Both the position numbers and the translations under genes were made by a program. The notes under the pieces are model-generated. The model saw only the letters and a program-made list of their open reading frames with translations, did not search any database and was not told the origin of the DNA. This document shows, one piece after another, positions 42,536 through 55,467 of a DNA stretch of 64,000 nucleotides. Each line of letters starts with the position of its first letter. Within the stretch, counting starts at the first letter, position 1. Origin of the DNA: Fremontodendron californicum (Eukaryota > Streptophyta > Magnoliopsida > Malvales > Malvaceae); contig JAULJL010000024.1 in NCBI GenBank assembly GCA_030761205.1, positions 14,683,122 to 14,747,121 of the forward strand, read 5' to 3'.

Positions 42536-43682
42536 GTGGAAGCCGACTTAGTGGAAAAGACTTCCTGTAACTTCGGGATTGATGAGGCAAACATGCAGGT
42601 TTCGAATACTGCAAAAGATATTGGTGAGAGCCGTACGGAACTTGTCATTTCTGTGAAGTCTCGATCTGGTGCTGGAGCGATTAACTGGGAGTCGAATGGA
42701 AGCAGAAAGGACAATGGCGAATATGAGGAAGGAGATGGTCAAATTGATAAGCACGATCCAGAGATAGTGAGAGATATGGACATGGATAAGGTGAACACCA
42801 TTGATGATGGGAGAGCAATTCTTACTAATACTCAAGTTCGTCATGATAGTCATCATCTATCTATGGATTTGGGCACAGTTGCTCTATGGGATGAGTGGTT
42901 GAAATTGTCAGCGGTGTGTGTGCTACATGATGTCACTAACCCGAAACTGTTGGAAGACTTCTTTAGCGGACAAGGCTTTTGTGGATGTAGGGTTGCAATA
43001 ATTGATCTTAAAAGAGTTTTAATATCTTTTGAGAATAAGGAGGATTTTATAAGGTTTCTAGACGAAGAACATAAGTGGAGAGATGATTGGTTTATAGAGG
43101 CATGGGGTTGGCAACCAAGTGATGTGGCGCAGGATTATTTCGTTTGGGTTCTGGTAAAGAGTCCCTTTGGTTTATTGGAACTTGGAGTTTTTTAAAACTT
43201 TAGCTGAACGCTGGGGAAAGTTTATCGCGGTTGATGAGAAGACTTTATCAAGAGAGTGTTTCGATGTGGCTAGGGTATTAATTTCTTGTTCATCACCTTT
43301 CTTTTTTTTTGGTGTATGCTCTTGCCTCATCAATGGGCAGGAAGTGTCATTACATATTTCAGGTGATTTCTCTTTTTCGCTTCAATATCCAGATGGTTTT
43401 AAACAATTTTGGGAGGTATGCGAATCTGATGATAATGACCAGAACAAAGTAGTAGAATCTGGGGATTATATGGTACACAGTTATAGCTGTGAGCATGATG
43501 CAGAGGTTGAGAAGGAACATGTGGTTGAGAATTTAGAGTATGAGTTGATTCGAAGAGAGGAGTTGAATTTCCAGGCTGAACAGGTCAAAACTTTTGATTA
43601 TATGAGTTCACAAGATGCTGCAACATGTGAAGAAGAGGAATTCATGACACTGAAGAAAAGAGGAAGGCCACGTAAAATTTGA
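42536..43682 (+). pseudogene. LINE ORF1 (DUF4283-like), frameshifted
   Basis: Two open stretches, 42536-43195 and a second frame from about 43167 to 43682, join into one ORF1 if a frameshift near 43160 is allowed. The first has an acidic N-terminus and the LLEDFFSGQGFCGCRVAIID...RDDWFIEAWGW region. The second begins VYWNLEFFKTLAERWGKF and VDEKTLSRECFDVARVLI, the signature stretch of plant DUF4283 proteins, normally just after 'W-V-x-hydrophobic' at the end of the first part. The C-terminus ends with the basic, AT-hook-like KKRGRPRKI. The usual zinc knuckle is not evident. ORF1 proteins bind LINE RNA. Confidence 0.75.
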
Positions 43683-43978
43683 GGTTTGTCCACGCCAAAT
43701 TTGGATAGTAGTAGCTATCCGAGAACTCGTTCTAGGGGTTTATTCAATAGTGAGGCAAGTGAGTTGAGGGATGAAGTGGGCACAGATGGACAACTATCTC
43801 ACAATGAAGGACGGTTAACATGGGAATAGGGAAAGCAAATGGGTTTACAAGGTAATGGAAACGACATGGAAATCGAAAGAAGGTTAACCAAATTGGAAGA
43901 TAGGGATGCAGAGATAGTGTGAGAAAGAAGGGCAAACTAGCTGGGGATAGAGTCATCACAGGGGAGTCTTATTTTTAT

Positions 43979-44205
43979 ATGAAGATTATATCCTTTAATG
44001 TTAGAGGATTGGGTAAGAAGGAAAAGGTGAGAATGGTGAAACGGCTAACCATAAAAAATAAACCTTGGATTCTTTTGTTACAAGAGTCTAAACTAGAGTC
44101 TGTTGAGTAGAGATTTATGCGGCAAGTTTGGTATGATGGAAATGGGGCAATCAGTGGAAGGCCGCTTTATCATAAATTAATTTCTTTCAGGGTATTAGGG
44201 GGAGA
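43979..44205 (+). pseudogene. LINE ORF2, N-terminal endonuclease fragment
   Basis: From ATG at 43979: MKIISFNVRGLGKKEKVRMV then ILLLQESKLESVE, the conserved start of the endonuclease/exonuclease/phosphatase domain of L1-type ORF2 (Asn in the FNVRGLG motif and Glu in QESK are metal-site residues). A TAG at 44108-44110 interrupts it; the same frame continues briefly (RQVWYDGNGA) before the junction. No reverse transcriptase remains. Confidence 0.75.
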
Positions 44206-46639
44206 ATTACTACCTTTGAAGGATGTCAATATGAGCATTTTGATGCTTGTAGTTTCAGACCTTATGATGAAAACACTTGTCTCATGTCGACATTCATACG
44301 AATTAAATGAATTTTGATTTTAAATGCTTTGTGTTTGTTGTGTTTTAACAATAATTTGAATTTGTAAAAAAAGCATTAAGGAAGTTTTAATAATGGATAA
44401 TCTCGAGAATATTGATGATCATTGTTACAAATAAACCAATACCTTCTCCCTTCTCTTTTAGGCTTTCCTAGGCCTAAACCCCTTGAATCAAGAACACTGG
44501 AAAGACCTGCTTCAAGGAATATGAATGATTGAACTTCATAAAACCATTGTCATCATAGAATAAGCAAAGATGTATATCCTAGTCTAGGCTATGAACAAAG
44601 GAACGAACTTTTCAAAAAAATTTCGAACTCCTTGAAATTCAAACAAATGAGACTTTCTTTCAAGAATTTAGGTCATGGTAATTTCGTGTGTGTCAGGGTT
44701 GTGCCAAAACCATTCATGTCATTTTCAACAACCACAAAACACTAATTGCCCAAACATCACTTCATGATTGACACCCTGGGGCACAAAGATTAAACTAGAT
44801 TATCCCATGTCCTAGAGAAAACCCATTTTTTAGGTCATATTTCCTTTGTCTCTTCAAAGAACTCAGATTTGAAACTTAGCCTTTTCAAAATAGACCTAGA
44901 CTTGCTATGTTCCTCATTGATACAAATTCTCATGGTTAATCAAATTGGGGCATCATATGTGGAAATGATGGATACATGGTGAATAAGGATGGACTAACGC
45001 ATGAATCATTGGGGCATGCGAAAAAAAAGTGTAAAAAAAAGAAGAAGAAAAATTGTGATATCATGCATATGAGAATTCGGATGATTCCAAAGTGCAAAAT
45101 GAAATTTTGATTATCTATTTCCCCTGGGGATTGTTTTTCAATGAGAATATTTATGCTTGATATGATGAATGGCCATCTTTCATATCCCTTTCGCAAAAAA
45201 AAAAAAATTATCCATAGTCACCCATTTTGAGCCAAAAGAATTCTTTCTTCTTTGAACCCTGATCAAAGATCACCCTCTACACTGGGGGCAAATGCGAGGA
45301 AAGATCTTTTTAAAGATCATGGAGGAATGAGTCCTGGCTCAAAGACATATACAAAGCAAATAGAGCCCCGAATGAATATGGGCTCACTCTGTCAAAAGGA
45401 AAATATGGCAAAATGGAAGCCAAAAAGAAAAAAAGTGTGTGAAAAAGTATGGCAAATGAAAGCCAAAAGCAAAGAAGAAAAAGAGTAAAAGTAAAAAGAA
45501 AGAAATGTCCAAAAAGGGACAAAAGCTTCAAAGAGAATTCTCCTCAAGAAATGATCATTTGATCTGATTACCCTCAAACACATATTTTGGGCCTATTTAT
45601 CCTTTCTTTTTGAACCCCGAACCATGGCCTACATTACGTGCTTTAAAAGTCCATTTTGATCAAGCATGAGTATTTAATTTGAAGGGTTTTTCCTCGGATT
45701 TAATCCCATCTCATCGAATTATCATTTCACTAAGGAAGAATTTAGAATTCTCAAGTGCATGGTAAAACAATGAAAAACACAAAAAAGGAGAAAGAAAAAG
45801 GAGAAAGAATGGGACTCTAGGGCGAAAACCCAAAAATGGGCAGTTTAGAATAAAATGGAATTTTTGATGCCATCTATGTTAGTACCGATACCATAAAAGA
45901 GAAGGTCATCTTGAAGAAGTGATCACCAAGGAACATCTAGGAATTCATGAACCTCCTAAATTGTCATCTCTATTCGGAGGATTGATTTCAAAAACTAAAA
46001 CTTTTTTCCCTCCAAGATTAAACTTTCCAGTTTAAACATCCCGGCCAATCTTGACGCCTGTCAAAATACCTTGATATAGAAACTAAAAGAATGTTGAATT
46101 TGTTTGGGTTCTCAATGAATTTATGATTTATAAAACCTGTTCCATTTGTGAGCTTAGAAGGGACATACATTTTTGTTGTGAAGTTTTCCTGGAAAAACCA
46201 AAACTTTGTCGTACCAAGCCTTGCCAATCCCAGTTGAAAAAAACTAGATTGACACATAGAGAAATTTCTAACAGTGATCATCAATCTTCAAAAGATTTGT
46301 ACATCACACACTGTGGGGTTAATATTTTTGTTCAGAAGTTTTCAAAATGGGAAAACAAATAAAGATATTTTTTGAAGCACCCATTCTTGATGTTGACATG
46401 AGACAAGGGTTTTTCTAACCCATAGGTATAGAACTGCTAGGATAGGTCTTGACTTCCAAATATGATAAGAAGAAATAGAACCCGTTTCAGACCTCTGTTG
46501 ATGAGAGTTTGAAAACTGTTGGGGCAAAGAGAATAGCCAAAATGAATTGAAGATATACTCTGATTTGAAAAGGAAAAATGAATTTGAGAGGCTAAGCCAA
46601 AGTCTAGAAAAACGACCGGGGGCATTTGCATCACTCATG

Positions 46640-47640
46640 AGCACTCATCTTTTTATTGAGCTTTGCATCTGCACAGTGTCGGCAAGCATTTGCATCATTC
46701 ATGGGTATTTTCATGGGCATTATTCCATAAGCTTATGCATTTTACCTTTACATTTACATCCTTCATGGAATTCGCATTTGCGTCATCTCAAGCAATTGCA
46801 TCATTTCTAGAACCATTGCATTTTCATTATTGTGTGGTAACGGCAGTTACACTATTCATAAACCACTTACGGAAACATGATTAGTCGTGGCATCTGTATC
46901 ATTCCATGAAGTAGTTGCATCAATCTAAGAGCATTTGCATCTGCATCAATCAAAGATATCTGCATCTGCGTCATGAAGCATTTGCATCCATCCAAGCCAT
47001 TCGCATTTGCACCACGAAGCATGAGCACCTTGTTAAAGACATTTGCATCTGCATCTCTTCTCAAAGCTTTTGGGTATAATTTTCAACATGATTTTTTTAA
47101 AAAATGAGCAAGTCTTCAGTGGTGATAGCCGAAGCCTCAGTGGAGATATCCAGAGTTTTAAAATTTTTTGAAAAGGGAACAAGTCTTTGGTAGTGATAGC
47201 GGAAGCCTTTGTAGAGATATCCAGAGTTTTAAATTTTATTAAAAGTGAACAAGTCTTCGATGGTGATAGCTGAAGCCTCTGGTTGAAATATCGAGGGTTT
47301 TATAATTTTGAAAAATAAGAAATCTTCTTCTGGAGGAGTTATCCAGAGTTTTACAGTTTTAAAAATGAGCACGTCTTTGGTGGTGATAGCCGAAGCTTCT
47401 AGAGGAGATACCCAGAATTTTATTCAACATCTGCATCTACATCAAGAAGCATTTGCATCAGTCTAAGTCATTTGAATCTGCATCAAGAAATTTGCATCAA
47501 ATCAAGTCATTTATATTTGCATCCAAGACATTTGCATCAAACTAAAGACATTTGCATTTGCATCATGAAGCATTTGCATCCTCTCTCAAAGTTTTCAGGT
47601 ATAATCGAACTCGTTCTGCCTCTCAAATTTGTCGAGCCCC
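46640..47640. repeat. Degenerate TTTGCATC module array
   Basis: Repeated CATTTGCATC(C)/ATCTGCATC modules, the reverse-complement counterpart of the 130-bp array at 34820-35480, without a fixed period here. Confidence 0.7.
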
Positions 47641-48120
47641 GAGACCACCATCGAGGTACTTTCTTTTATTAACCTGCTGAACCCAGAATTTTACATTTTT
47701 AAAATGAACAAGTCTTTGGTAGTGATAGCTGAAGCTTTTGGAAGAAATACCCAGAACTTTAACACGTTTTTAAAAATGAACAAGTCTTCGGTAGTGATAG
47801 CTGAAGCATCTGGAGGTGATACCCAGAATTTTTACAAATTTTAAAAAATGAACAAGTCTTCGGTAGTGATAGCTGAAGCTTCTGGAGGTGATACCCAGAA
47901 TTTTACAAATTTTGAACAGTGAGAAAGTCTTCGATGGTGACATCTGAAGCTTCTGGAGAAGATACCTAGAATTTTACAAAATTTAAATAGTGAGAAAGTA
48001 TTCGGTAGTGATAGCCGAAGCCTCTATAAAGATATCCAGAGTTTTAAATTTTTTTTGAAAAATGAGCAAGTTTTTGGTGGTGATAGCCGAAGCTTCTGGA
48101 GGAGATACCCAGAATTTTGA
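47100..48120. repeat. 72-bp tandem array in the plus-strand element
   Basis: Units starting AACAAGTCTTCGGTAGTGATAGC occur near 47707, 47779 and 47851 at a 72-bp spacing, with further diverged units on both sides (47105-47420, 47920-48110) and a break near 47430-47640. Confidence 0.85.
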
Positions 48121-50684
48121 ACACAGCTGAGAACAAGGTAGGTTAAGACCCCGAAACCATTGTCGAGGTCATTTCTTCTCTTGCAAATCGAACTCGTTTC
48201 CTTAAGATGGGTCGAGCCTTGATTAGTCAGGGAACTCAATTTAAGGACAAAATCTTCACTTTACAGCTTTAATCAAAATGAAAATGAAAAAAGAAAAAAA
48301 TGAAAAAAATGAAGAAATGAAGAAATGAAAAAAATGAAAAATGAAAAATGAAAATGAAAACTCCCTTTCCTTTCCTTCACATGAGATATCGCTAATCGGA
48401 CGAAATTAGTGTTTGTTTATCTTTGTCTGATTCTTGATTCTCAGCAATAGTCAAAGAGGTCCAGCTGTAGACACCTAATTTTATCTGGACCACTAAAACA
48501 AGTATGTTTTCTTCCTAAATTGATGTTTCAGAATGCAAAAAGACTTTTCTCATCCTGTAGGTGGTACTTCGAGACTCAGTTTAAGAAAGCAGACATAAAA
48601 AGTCAAACTTGAAAAAGTCAACCTCGATAAGTCAACTACTAAAAAAGTCAACCCACTTTCAAAATCAAGATTTGAAGTTCAATTGAAAAATGGTGAAAGA
48701 ATTTTGATAATCCGAAGTCTACATTGAAAGATGTGGAGTTCGGAAGTTGGGTTACGGAGATTTAGTAGAAAAAACCCTAGTTCAGAAAATTTGGGGAAAA
48801 ATGCTTAAACGATCAAATTGGTCGAAATTGAGGGTTCCAAATAAAAGATAAGCACTGGCTATGGGTAATGGAGAAGCTACTTGGAAGAAAAATTGAAGGA
48901 AAAGTCAATCCGGAAGAAAACAGAGAATTAGGGTTTTAATGGATTTTGGTGAAATTGGGAAAAATTGCAGAAATGGCCCGATTCGGTAAAACTAAAGCTC
49001 TTAATTGATGAGGAGTGATTAACAAGGATAGCCCAAGGCTCACTTTGAAGAAAATCCGAGAAAAGAGCTGATTGGAGAAAAATAGGAAAAACGAGGAAAT
49101 TTCCGATAGTTAAAAGAGGAAAAACCAAATTGGAAGGGAATTTGATCATAAAAATTGGGCATTTTTGGACCAACTCCAATTCAATATATGACAGATGCCT
49201 AGGAAAAGAAAATCTGAAAATCAGACTTGTTTTGAGCAAAACCGAGCTTCGGAGGTAAAAGGGCAAAATTGAAAAATTTGTGAAAAATAGCAAATGAACT
49301 CCAAAAATTTTAAAAATTTTCAGATCTCATTCTTAAACCATTTTGAAGAGATTGGTGAAAGAAAATCCAGATTCGGAGTTCGTTTGCAAAATAGCCAAAT
49401 CTCGGGTCCCTTATGCAAAAATTCAAGAAGATAAATCCCAAAAAAATACCAAATGAGCTCCAAAAATTCTAAAAATTTGTAGATCTCATTATTAAATTAT
49501 TTGGAAGATATTGGAGAAAGAAAATATAGATTCGGAGTTCGTTTGCAAAATGACCAAATCCTGGGCCCACTATGTAGTAATTCAAGTAGATAAATCCCCC
49601 CAAAAAATAGCAAATGAGCTCCAAAAATTATGAAAATTTCCAGATCACACTTTTAAATTATTTGGAAGAGATTGGTGAAGAAAAATCTGGATTCGAAGCT
49701 CGTTTAAAAAATGGAAAAAGTTTGGGTGCACAAAGGGGCAATTTTGGAAGAAAAATCTAAAAAAATAGCAAATGGGCTCCAAAAATTATGAAAACTTTCA
49801 GAATTTAATTTTTTATTATTTAGGAAGTATTAAAAAATAAAATTTGAATTTGGAGTCCATTTGCTATTTAATTTGGTTTGGGGGTCAAAAAGGTCATTTC
49901 ATCGAAGAAACCGAAGAAGGCCTTTAAAAAATTGGAGATTGGGCTGGATTTTAAAAGGGCAATCAGCCAAGCCCATAATGGAGAGTGATTTTGTTGAGAT
50001 TTTAGATCAAAGGGCCAAGAGTGAAGAGGAAGGTAGTTATTTTTCTTGATCAAGCCTTTGAAATTGTGACACATGAACCAATGGATGGAGAGGGATGATG
50101 TCATATTTATGACATCCTATTTATGACATCTTCATGACATCATATTTAGGAGCTGATTATTCCAATCTAATGGTGGGATTTTACATAGAAAGCATCTTGA
50201 ATTAAAGGCCATTGGATCAAAATTGGTTAGGAAAAAACTACAACATTCTAGAGAATTCTATACACCATTTGGCCAAGGCATTTGGGAAGGGGGAATTCAA
50301 ATTTTTACTGGAGCTTTAGGGGCTGAATAGAGGCAGTAGCTAAGGGAAAAAAGAGAAAAAAAGAAAGGAAAAAGAGAGGAGAAAAAAGGAGAAGAAAAAA
50401 GAAAGGTTTGGCTTGCTACTTCTTGATTTGGAAAGCTAGAGCAAAGTAGCTATGTTCTTTCATGGTTTTCTCATACTTTGTTGACATGATTTTGATATTT
50501 TGATTGTCATTTTATTCTCTTTTATGAAATAAACTTGTTTGTTTTTTTAAAATAAGTTCTAAGGAGCTTCTACTTTGTTTTTTTAAAAGAAAACAAGTTT
50601 TTCTCTATTTTTCATCATGGTTGAATGAATCACTTTTGTTAAATGATTTTGCGTTTGATCTTGTTTATGTGATTTTTTGTGGTA

Positions 50685-50755
50685 GGTTAGCTTACATGTG
50701 GTAGATTAGCTTGATTGTGGTAGGTTAGCTTGATTGTGGTAGTTTAGCTATAGAC
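50685..50755. repeat. 19-bp tandem array GTGGTAGGTTAGCTTGATT
   Basis: Three to four consecutive units inside the LTR; no function apparent. Confidence 0.85.
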
Positions 50756-51119
50756 CATGCCATGTGTTTGTCAAAATGTCTAGCTATATTCATGCATTTG
50801 CATTATGATTGCTTACTTTAACATGTTTCCTTTTTAGTCTTGTATTTAGTATGCCATGTGTTTGTGTTATTGCCATGCATTTTTTAGGTCTAGGTCTCAT
50901 TTGCATTGCCATGCATTTCATGCATTTTAGACCTAAGTTGCATTAAATGCCATGCAAGTTCATTTTAGGTCTAGGCCATATTCTCTATGCCATGCATTTT
51001 TCATGTCATTTAGGTTTTAAATCATGCATTCAATTTGCTGTATGAGCATGCATTTCATGTCAAGCCACATGATTTATGACTTAGACCAATCAATGGTTCA
51101 AAGTCATGCTCATTTTGAG

Positions 51120-51682
51120 TAGAGATGGCAATGGAGTGGGGCGGGGGTGGATTCGCCCCCGCCCCGCCATAACACTGCTCTGCCCCGCCCCCGCCCCGCT
51201 CCGCCGTGGATGTTGAAATTTCAATACCATTACAACCTCCATGGATGTCGGTTACATCCATAACCGCCCTGCCCTGCTCCGCCCCATTCGATATTTATTA
51301 ATTATTTTTATTTTTTTTCAAATAATAAAGCATTGTAAAAAAATTTAAATATAAATTCAATATAAACATGTTTCTAATCTAGGAAGACAAAAAAATAAAG
51401 TATTAGGTTTGGGTTTGGGTTTTTAAAAAATAAATAAATAATAAGTTTAATTATATTATTTAATTATTCTTTTAAAAGCTAAATATTTAAGGGTAAAATT
51501 GTAATTTCAGTATTCGGGGCGGGGCGATGCAGAGCAGGCAATTACCACAACTGCTCCATCCCCGTCTTTCAAACAAAAAAAACCGCACCGCCCCGCTCCG
51601 CCTCCATTGTTAAAAAAAAACCTCTCAATTTGGATCGGATTGGTTCGAAATCCATCGGTCAGATCGGGTTTTGCCATCCCTA
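51120..51682 (+). mobile_element. Non-autonomous hAT element (563 bp) inside the LTR
   Basis: Ends TAGAGATGGCAATGG and GGTTTTGCCATCCCTA are inverted repeats, with a perfect 8-bp duplication ATTTTGAG at 51112-51119 and 51683-51690. C/G-rich ends (GCCCCGCCCCCGCCCCGC type) surround an AT-rich core. Inserted after the LTR formed. Confidence 0.9.
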
Positions 51683-52689
51683 ATTTTGAGCATACTTGTG
51701 GAAAATTAAAGAGTTGTCAAATTGATTATTCTACCTTTGTGATTTTTTTTTTTACTTAGCCAATTTTTGCCTAACTTTTCAAAAGTGTTAGCTTCGGTTT
51801 GTGAGTCCTTAGGAGAGTTTCTAACATTTTTACTTTGATTTTTAAATGATTTTATCAAAGGCAAAAAAATGTGTTTTGGCAAAACAGTTTTTCATCCAAT
51901 ACTCGTACTTTCTCGATTTTTCTGGGCAGTCATCTTTAATCAGAAAATTAAGTCGATTTTTTCCCGTGTAGTTTTACATGTCCTGAGTCTCCAGTACTTT
52001 TTTTAGATGTTTTTGAATTTTTAAAACTAGGGGAAAAAATCATACTTTAAAACTGGATAGTAGAGGCAGAATTGAATTTGAAGGAAAATCATTTTTCTGT
52101 TTTGGTCAAGTTACTTAGAGGGGGCTGATTAGGAAGTTTAGCTACTGACTTAGGGTAGTTTCTAAGGTTTTTTAAACTCTAAAAAACGATTTTTTAAGTC
52201 TCGGGTTAAGGGTGGTCAAGTCCGGGATTTTAAACTTAGGAAATTAGAGCCATTTAAAAAGGGTTTAGCTAAGTTTTTATTTTTAATATAAGCTTTTCAA
52301 AATTGTTTTCAAACAATCATAAAGTATTTTGGTTTTAGAATATTTAATTTGATATATTTTTCTAAGGTAGCTGAATATCTTTTCAGATACACGGATTTCC
52401 TTAATTAAAGGAAAAAAATACATTCTCATGCATTGCATTTTCTATATTCATGCATATTATATAATATGTAATTTTTGCTATATTTAATTTTCATGATGGT
52501 GTTATTATTTTTTATTTAAATTTTTGACATTATATTATTTGTTATATGGTTTTGAATATTTCATTTTATCCTATGCTTTTTATTTAGTTATTTTTGTCAT
52601 ATTATTTAGCATATACTATGTTCATGCATTATTATTTTTTATTTTTAATTTCATGCATATTATATGATAGCATTATTTTATGTTTCATG

Positions 52690-52990
52690 TCATTTAGATT
52701 ATATGCCATATCATTTATATTTGCCATGTCATTTAAATTATTTCATTTCATATAGAATATATTATGTTACCTAGGTCATTTCATTTCATTTAGAATATAT
52801 TATGTCACTTAGGATATTTTATTTCATTTAGAATATATCATATGACTTAGGATATTACATTTGATATAGAATATATCATGTTACCTAGGTCATTTCACTT
52901 CAGTTAGAATATATCATATAACTTAGGATATTTCATTTCATTTAGAATATGCTAAGACATTTAAATTATGTCATACCATTTAGGCTACAT
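52690..52990. repeat. Minisatellite in the LTR (TTTAGAATATATCATRTNAC type)
   Basis: Repeated TCATTTAGAATATAT / TATGTCACTTAGGATATTT units. The reverse complement forms arrays at 58090-58400 and 60350-60650, and a simpler version lies at 30470-30610. Confidence 0.8.
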
Positions 52991-53741
52991 TATATTATTT
53001 AGACTTTGCTATGTCATTTTATTTATGTCATACATATTCATATTTTTTTAAATGTTTTGAAAAAGGTAATGATTTTCAATAAAATAAAGATATTCCCGAG
53101 TTAAAATAATTCATGAGTTCTTTGCCGGGTTTGCTGGGGAGGATATCATCAATTATCATTAATTACGGAATATCTTCTTTAAAATAAGAATGATTCGGAA
53201 AGTTTTCCAAACTAATAAAAATTTCTATATTTTGCCATGTTTGTTGGGGAATATAGGAAAATTTTGAATTTATAAATTCCGGATCATTTTCAATTAAAAA
53301 TGGAATTATTTTTCTTTAAATTGGGAATAAACTTGAAATATCAAATTAAAAATCGACTTTTTTACCGAAATTTGAGATAACACAAGATTAATAAGGTACC
53401 GTTTTATACGGGTGTTGTGGGGGTGCTAATCCTTCCCCACACGTAACCGAGTCCCGAACCCTCTTCTTTGATTTCTCTGGTTTAAAATACAGACTTGAAA
53501 TTGGTTTTAAAAAAAGTTTTAATTAATTTTAAAATGTTTTATAAAACCGATTTTAATAGGTGGCCGATCACACCTAGCTAAACAAGATTGGTGGCGACTC
53601 CATGTCTTTTTCAAGGTATTTTTTCAAAACCTTCATTTTTTCAAGAGAAATTAAGTCGACTTTTCCTCAGTTTTTTTATTTCACGCTTAACGAATAATAA
53701 AGTCTTGCGATGAGACTTATTATTTTTTAGGTTGCGACAGC

Positions 53742-53761
53742 TTGGCGACTCCGCTGGGGAC
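53742..53761 (+). other. Primer-binding site of the plus-strand copy
   Basis: TTGGCGACTCCGCTGGGGAC, two bases after the LTR end. It differs from the minus-strand copy's site by one base (G versus A at position 12). Confidence 0.75.
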
Positions 53762-55467
53762 TATTAGAGAGCCAGGCCTATAATTAGTCGTGTGTTATCA
53801 AAGTCTCGGTTTTGTTGGTTTAATTGGTATTTAATTTTATTTCCTACATTTTTTAATATGGAGAATTTTGAAAATAATAAAATGTTTTTATATATGTCCA
53901 TACTCATGTGCATGCATTTTATTATTGTTCTCTTGTTATTTAAGGTTGTATATTATGATTGCTTGTTGGTTAATGCGTTACACTATTCTTGAATTTGTTT
54001 TAATAAATAGTTAGGGCATTTAGAATAAGGGGTGTAGAATAGGTGGTGAAAGGTTTGTTGTTCCTCCTCACACACTACACTACACGTGCATTTGCATATC
54101 ATGAGCTCTATACCCGGGTTCTGTCCTTTTAGGTGGGAGAAAAGTAACTAAGCCTTCGTGATTAACAATCTGCATGGGCTAGTGAAACACTTCCGGAGTA
54201 CTAAATTACCTAAGCCTTCGTGATTAACAATCTGCGTGGGCTAGGGAAATAGTCTCTAACGAATTGAACCCGCTTTTATTGGGGTGCCTTACTAGCCTTC
54301 ACCGACGACAGTGAGGAGCAATTCGGGGCCTTTAGAACCGATTAACCCTCCTATAGTGAACCTAGGTGAAGCCATGCCGGATTTTCGTTAGATACACCGA
54401 AGATAGGAACACATGGAGGGACATTTCTAAACCTTTTGTTACCTATTTTACACTCTGAATAAGGGTTGTAGATTGGGCAACGATGTACATACATCACCTG
54501 TAATAAGTTTAACACCTCATCCCAAAGGCATCGTGATGCCTAAGTGAGTCGATACTGTTGGGGCAAGTGTTAATAAACTTTTTAAAATTGAAAATATCAA
54601 AACATTTTTTTTCAAACATTTTTGCATTTTGCATATTTCATGCATGTATGAATAGAGCATGTACATTTATGGTTGTATTTTTGATCTCATTCTTTGCCAT
54701 AAACAGTTGGTAATCTCATTTGATGATCTCATAAACATTCATTGGTTGAATAAGAATTATAGAACGGTAGTGTTGAATGAACATTTGGACATTGTACCAT
54801 AGTAGGATCCACTACCCCGAAATTCTTATGAAAATAATATGATTGGTTTTTCATAGAGAAAACATGTTTCAAAAAATCAAAGATTAAATTTAGAGGCAAA
54901 TCTTGCATAATGAGATTTTTGAATAATCAAAATTTGGTCCCACCAATTTCGTGTAGTCATTGATTTCATTGTATATACCTTGGTGTTAATTCATTTATTC
55001 TTTGTATGTATCATTTTGACATCATTTTACAGTCATAGCATGCATGGTCATTCATTAAAGAATACGTTTATGACATGCATGGTCATTATTTGTATATACC
55101 TGTGTATCAATTTATTCATTCTTTAAATATATCATGTTGGCATCAGGTTACATTCATGCATTCATAGTTAGCATGATTTTTCTGTATATACCTATGTATC
55201 AATTTATTCATTCTTTACATGTATCATGTTAGCATCAGGTTGCATTCATGCATTCATAATCAGCATGATTTTTCTGTATAAATCCATGCATTAATTTGTT
55301 TATTCTTTACATGCATCATGTTGACTTTGGGTTGCATTCATGACAAACATAGTCAGCATGATTTCTCTGTATATGTTCATGCATTAATCATCAGTATATT
55401 CATGCACATAAGAATAGAGCATGTCCCTTCATAATTGTATTTTTAACCTCATGACATTTTCATTTGC
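53762..55467 (+). other. Untranslated leader of the plus-strand copy with tandem array
   Basis: About 1.7 kb matching the minus-strand leader in reverse complement. The array at 54950-55410 has about five units of the 89-93 bp repeat (CATGTTGGCATCAGGTTGCATTC). Confidence 0.7.

Larger units (their letters stand above)
42505..44205 (+). mobile_element. Fragment of an L1-type LINE
   Basis: Contains ORF1 with a DUF4283-like domain and the start of an ORF2 endonuclease, in the usual plant LINE order. The fragment stops inside ORF2 at about 44205, where retrotransposon internal sequence begins. It therefore lost its 3' end, the opposite of normal 5' truncation on insertion, pointing to a later break. 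Left border is the LTR break near 42500. Confidence 0.75.
44205..48465 (+). mobile_element. Internal 3' half of a second (plus-strand) gag-only element
   Basis: Begins within the last codons of gag (GAATTACTACCTTTGAAGG aligns with the gag end at about 38290-38265) and runs to a polypurine-like AAAGAGGTCCAGC just before the LTR at 48466. It aligns as an inverted copy of 33571-38290, but the 3' arrays differ. No pol gene here either. Confidence 0.75.
48466..53739 (+). repeat. Plus-strand LTR, about 4.7 kb without the hAT insertion
   Basis: Starts TGTAGACACCTAATTTTATC after the polypurine tract and ends GTTGCGACA before the PBS. It includes the W-box-like cluster (48593-48650), a roughly 170-bp repeated segment (49260-49860), a 19-bp array (50685-50755), the hAT element at 51120-51682, and an array of about 20-40 bp TCATTTAGAATATATC units (52690-52990). 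It has internal retrotransposon sequence on both sides, so it serves as 3' LTR to its left and 5' LTR to its right. Confidence 0.82.
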
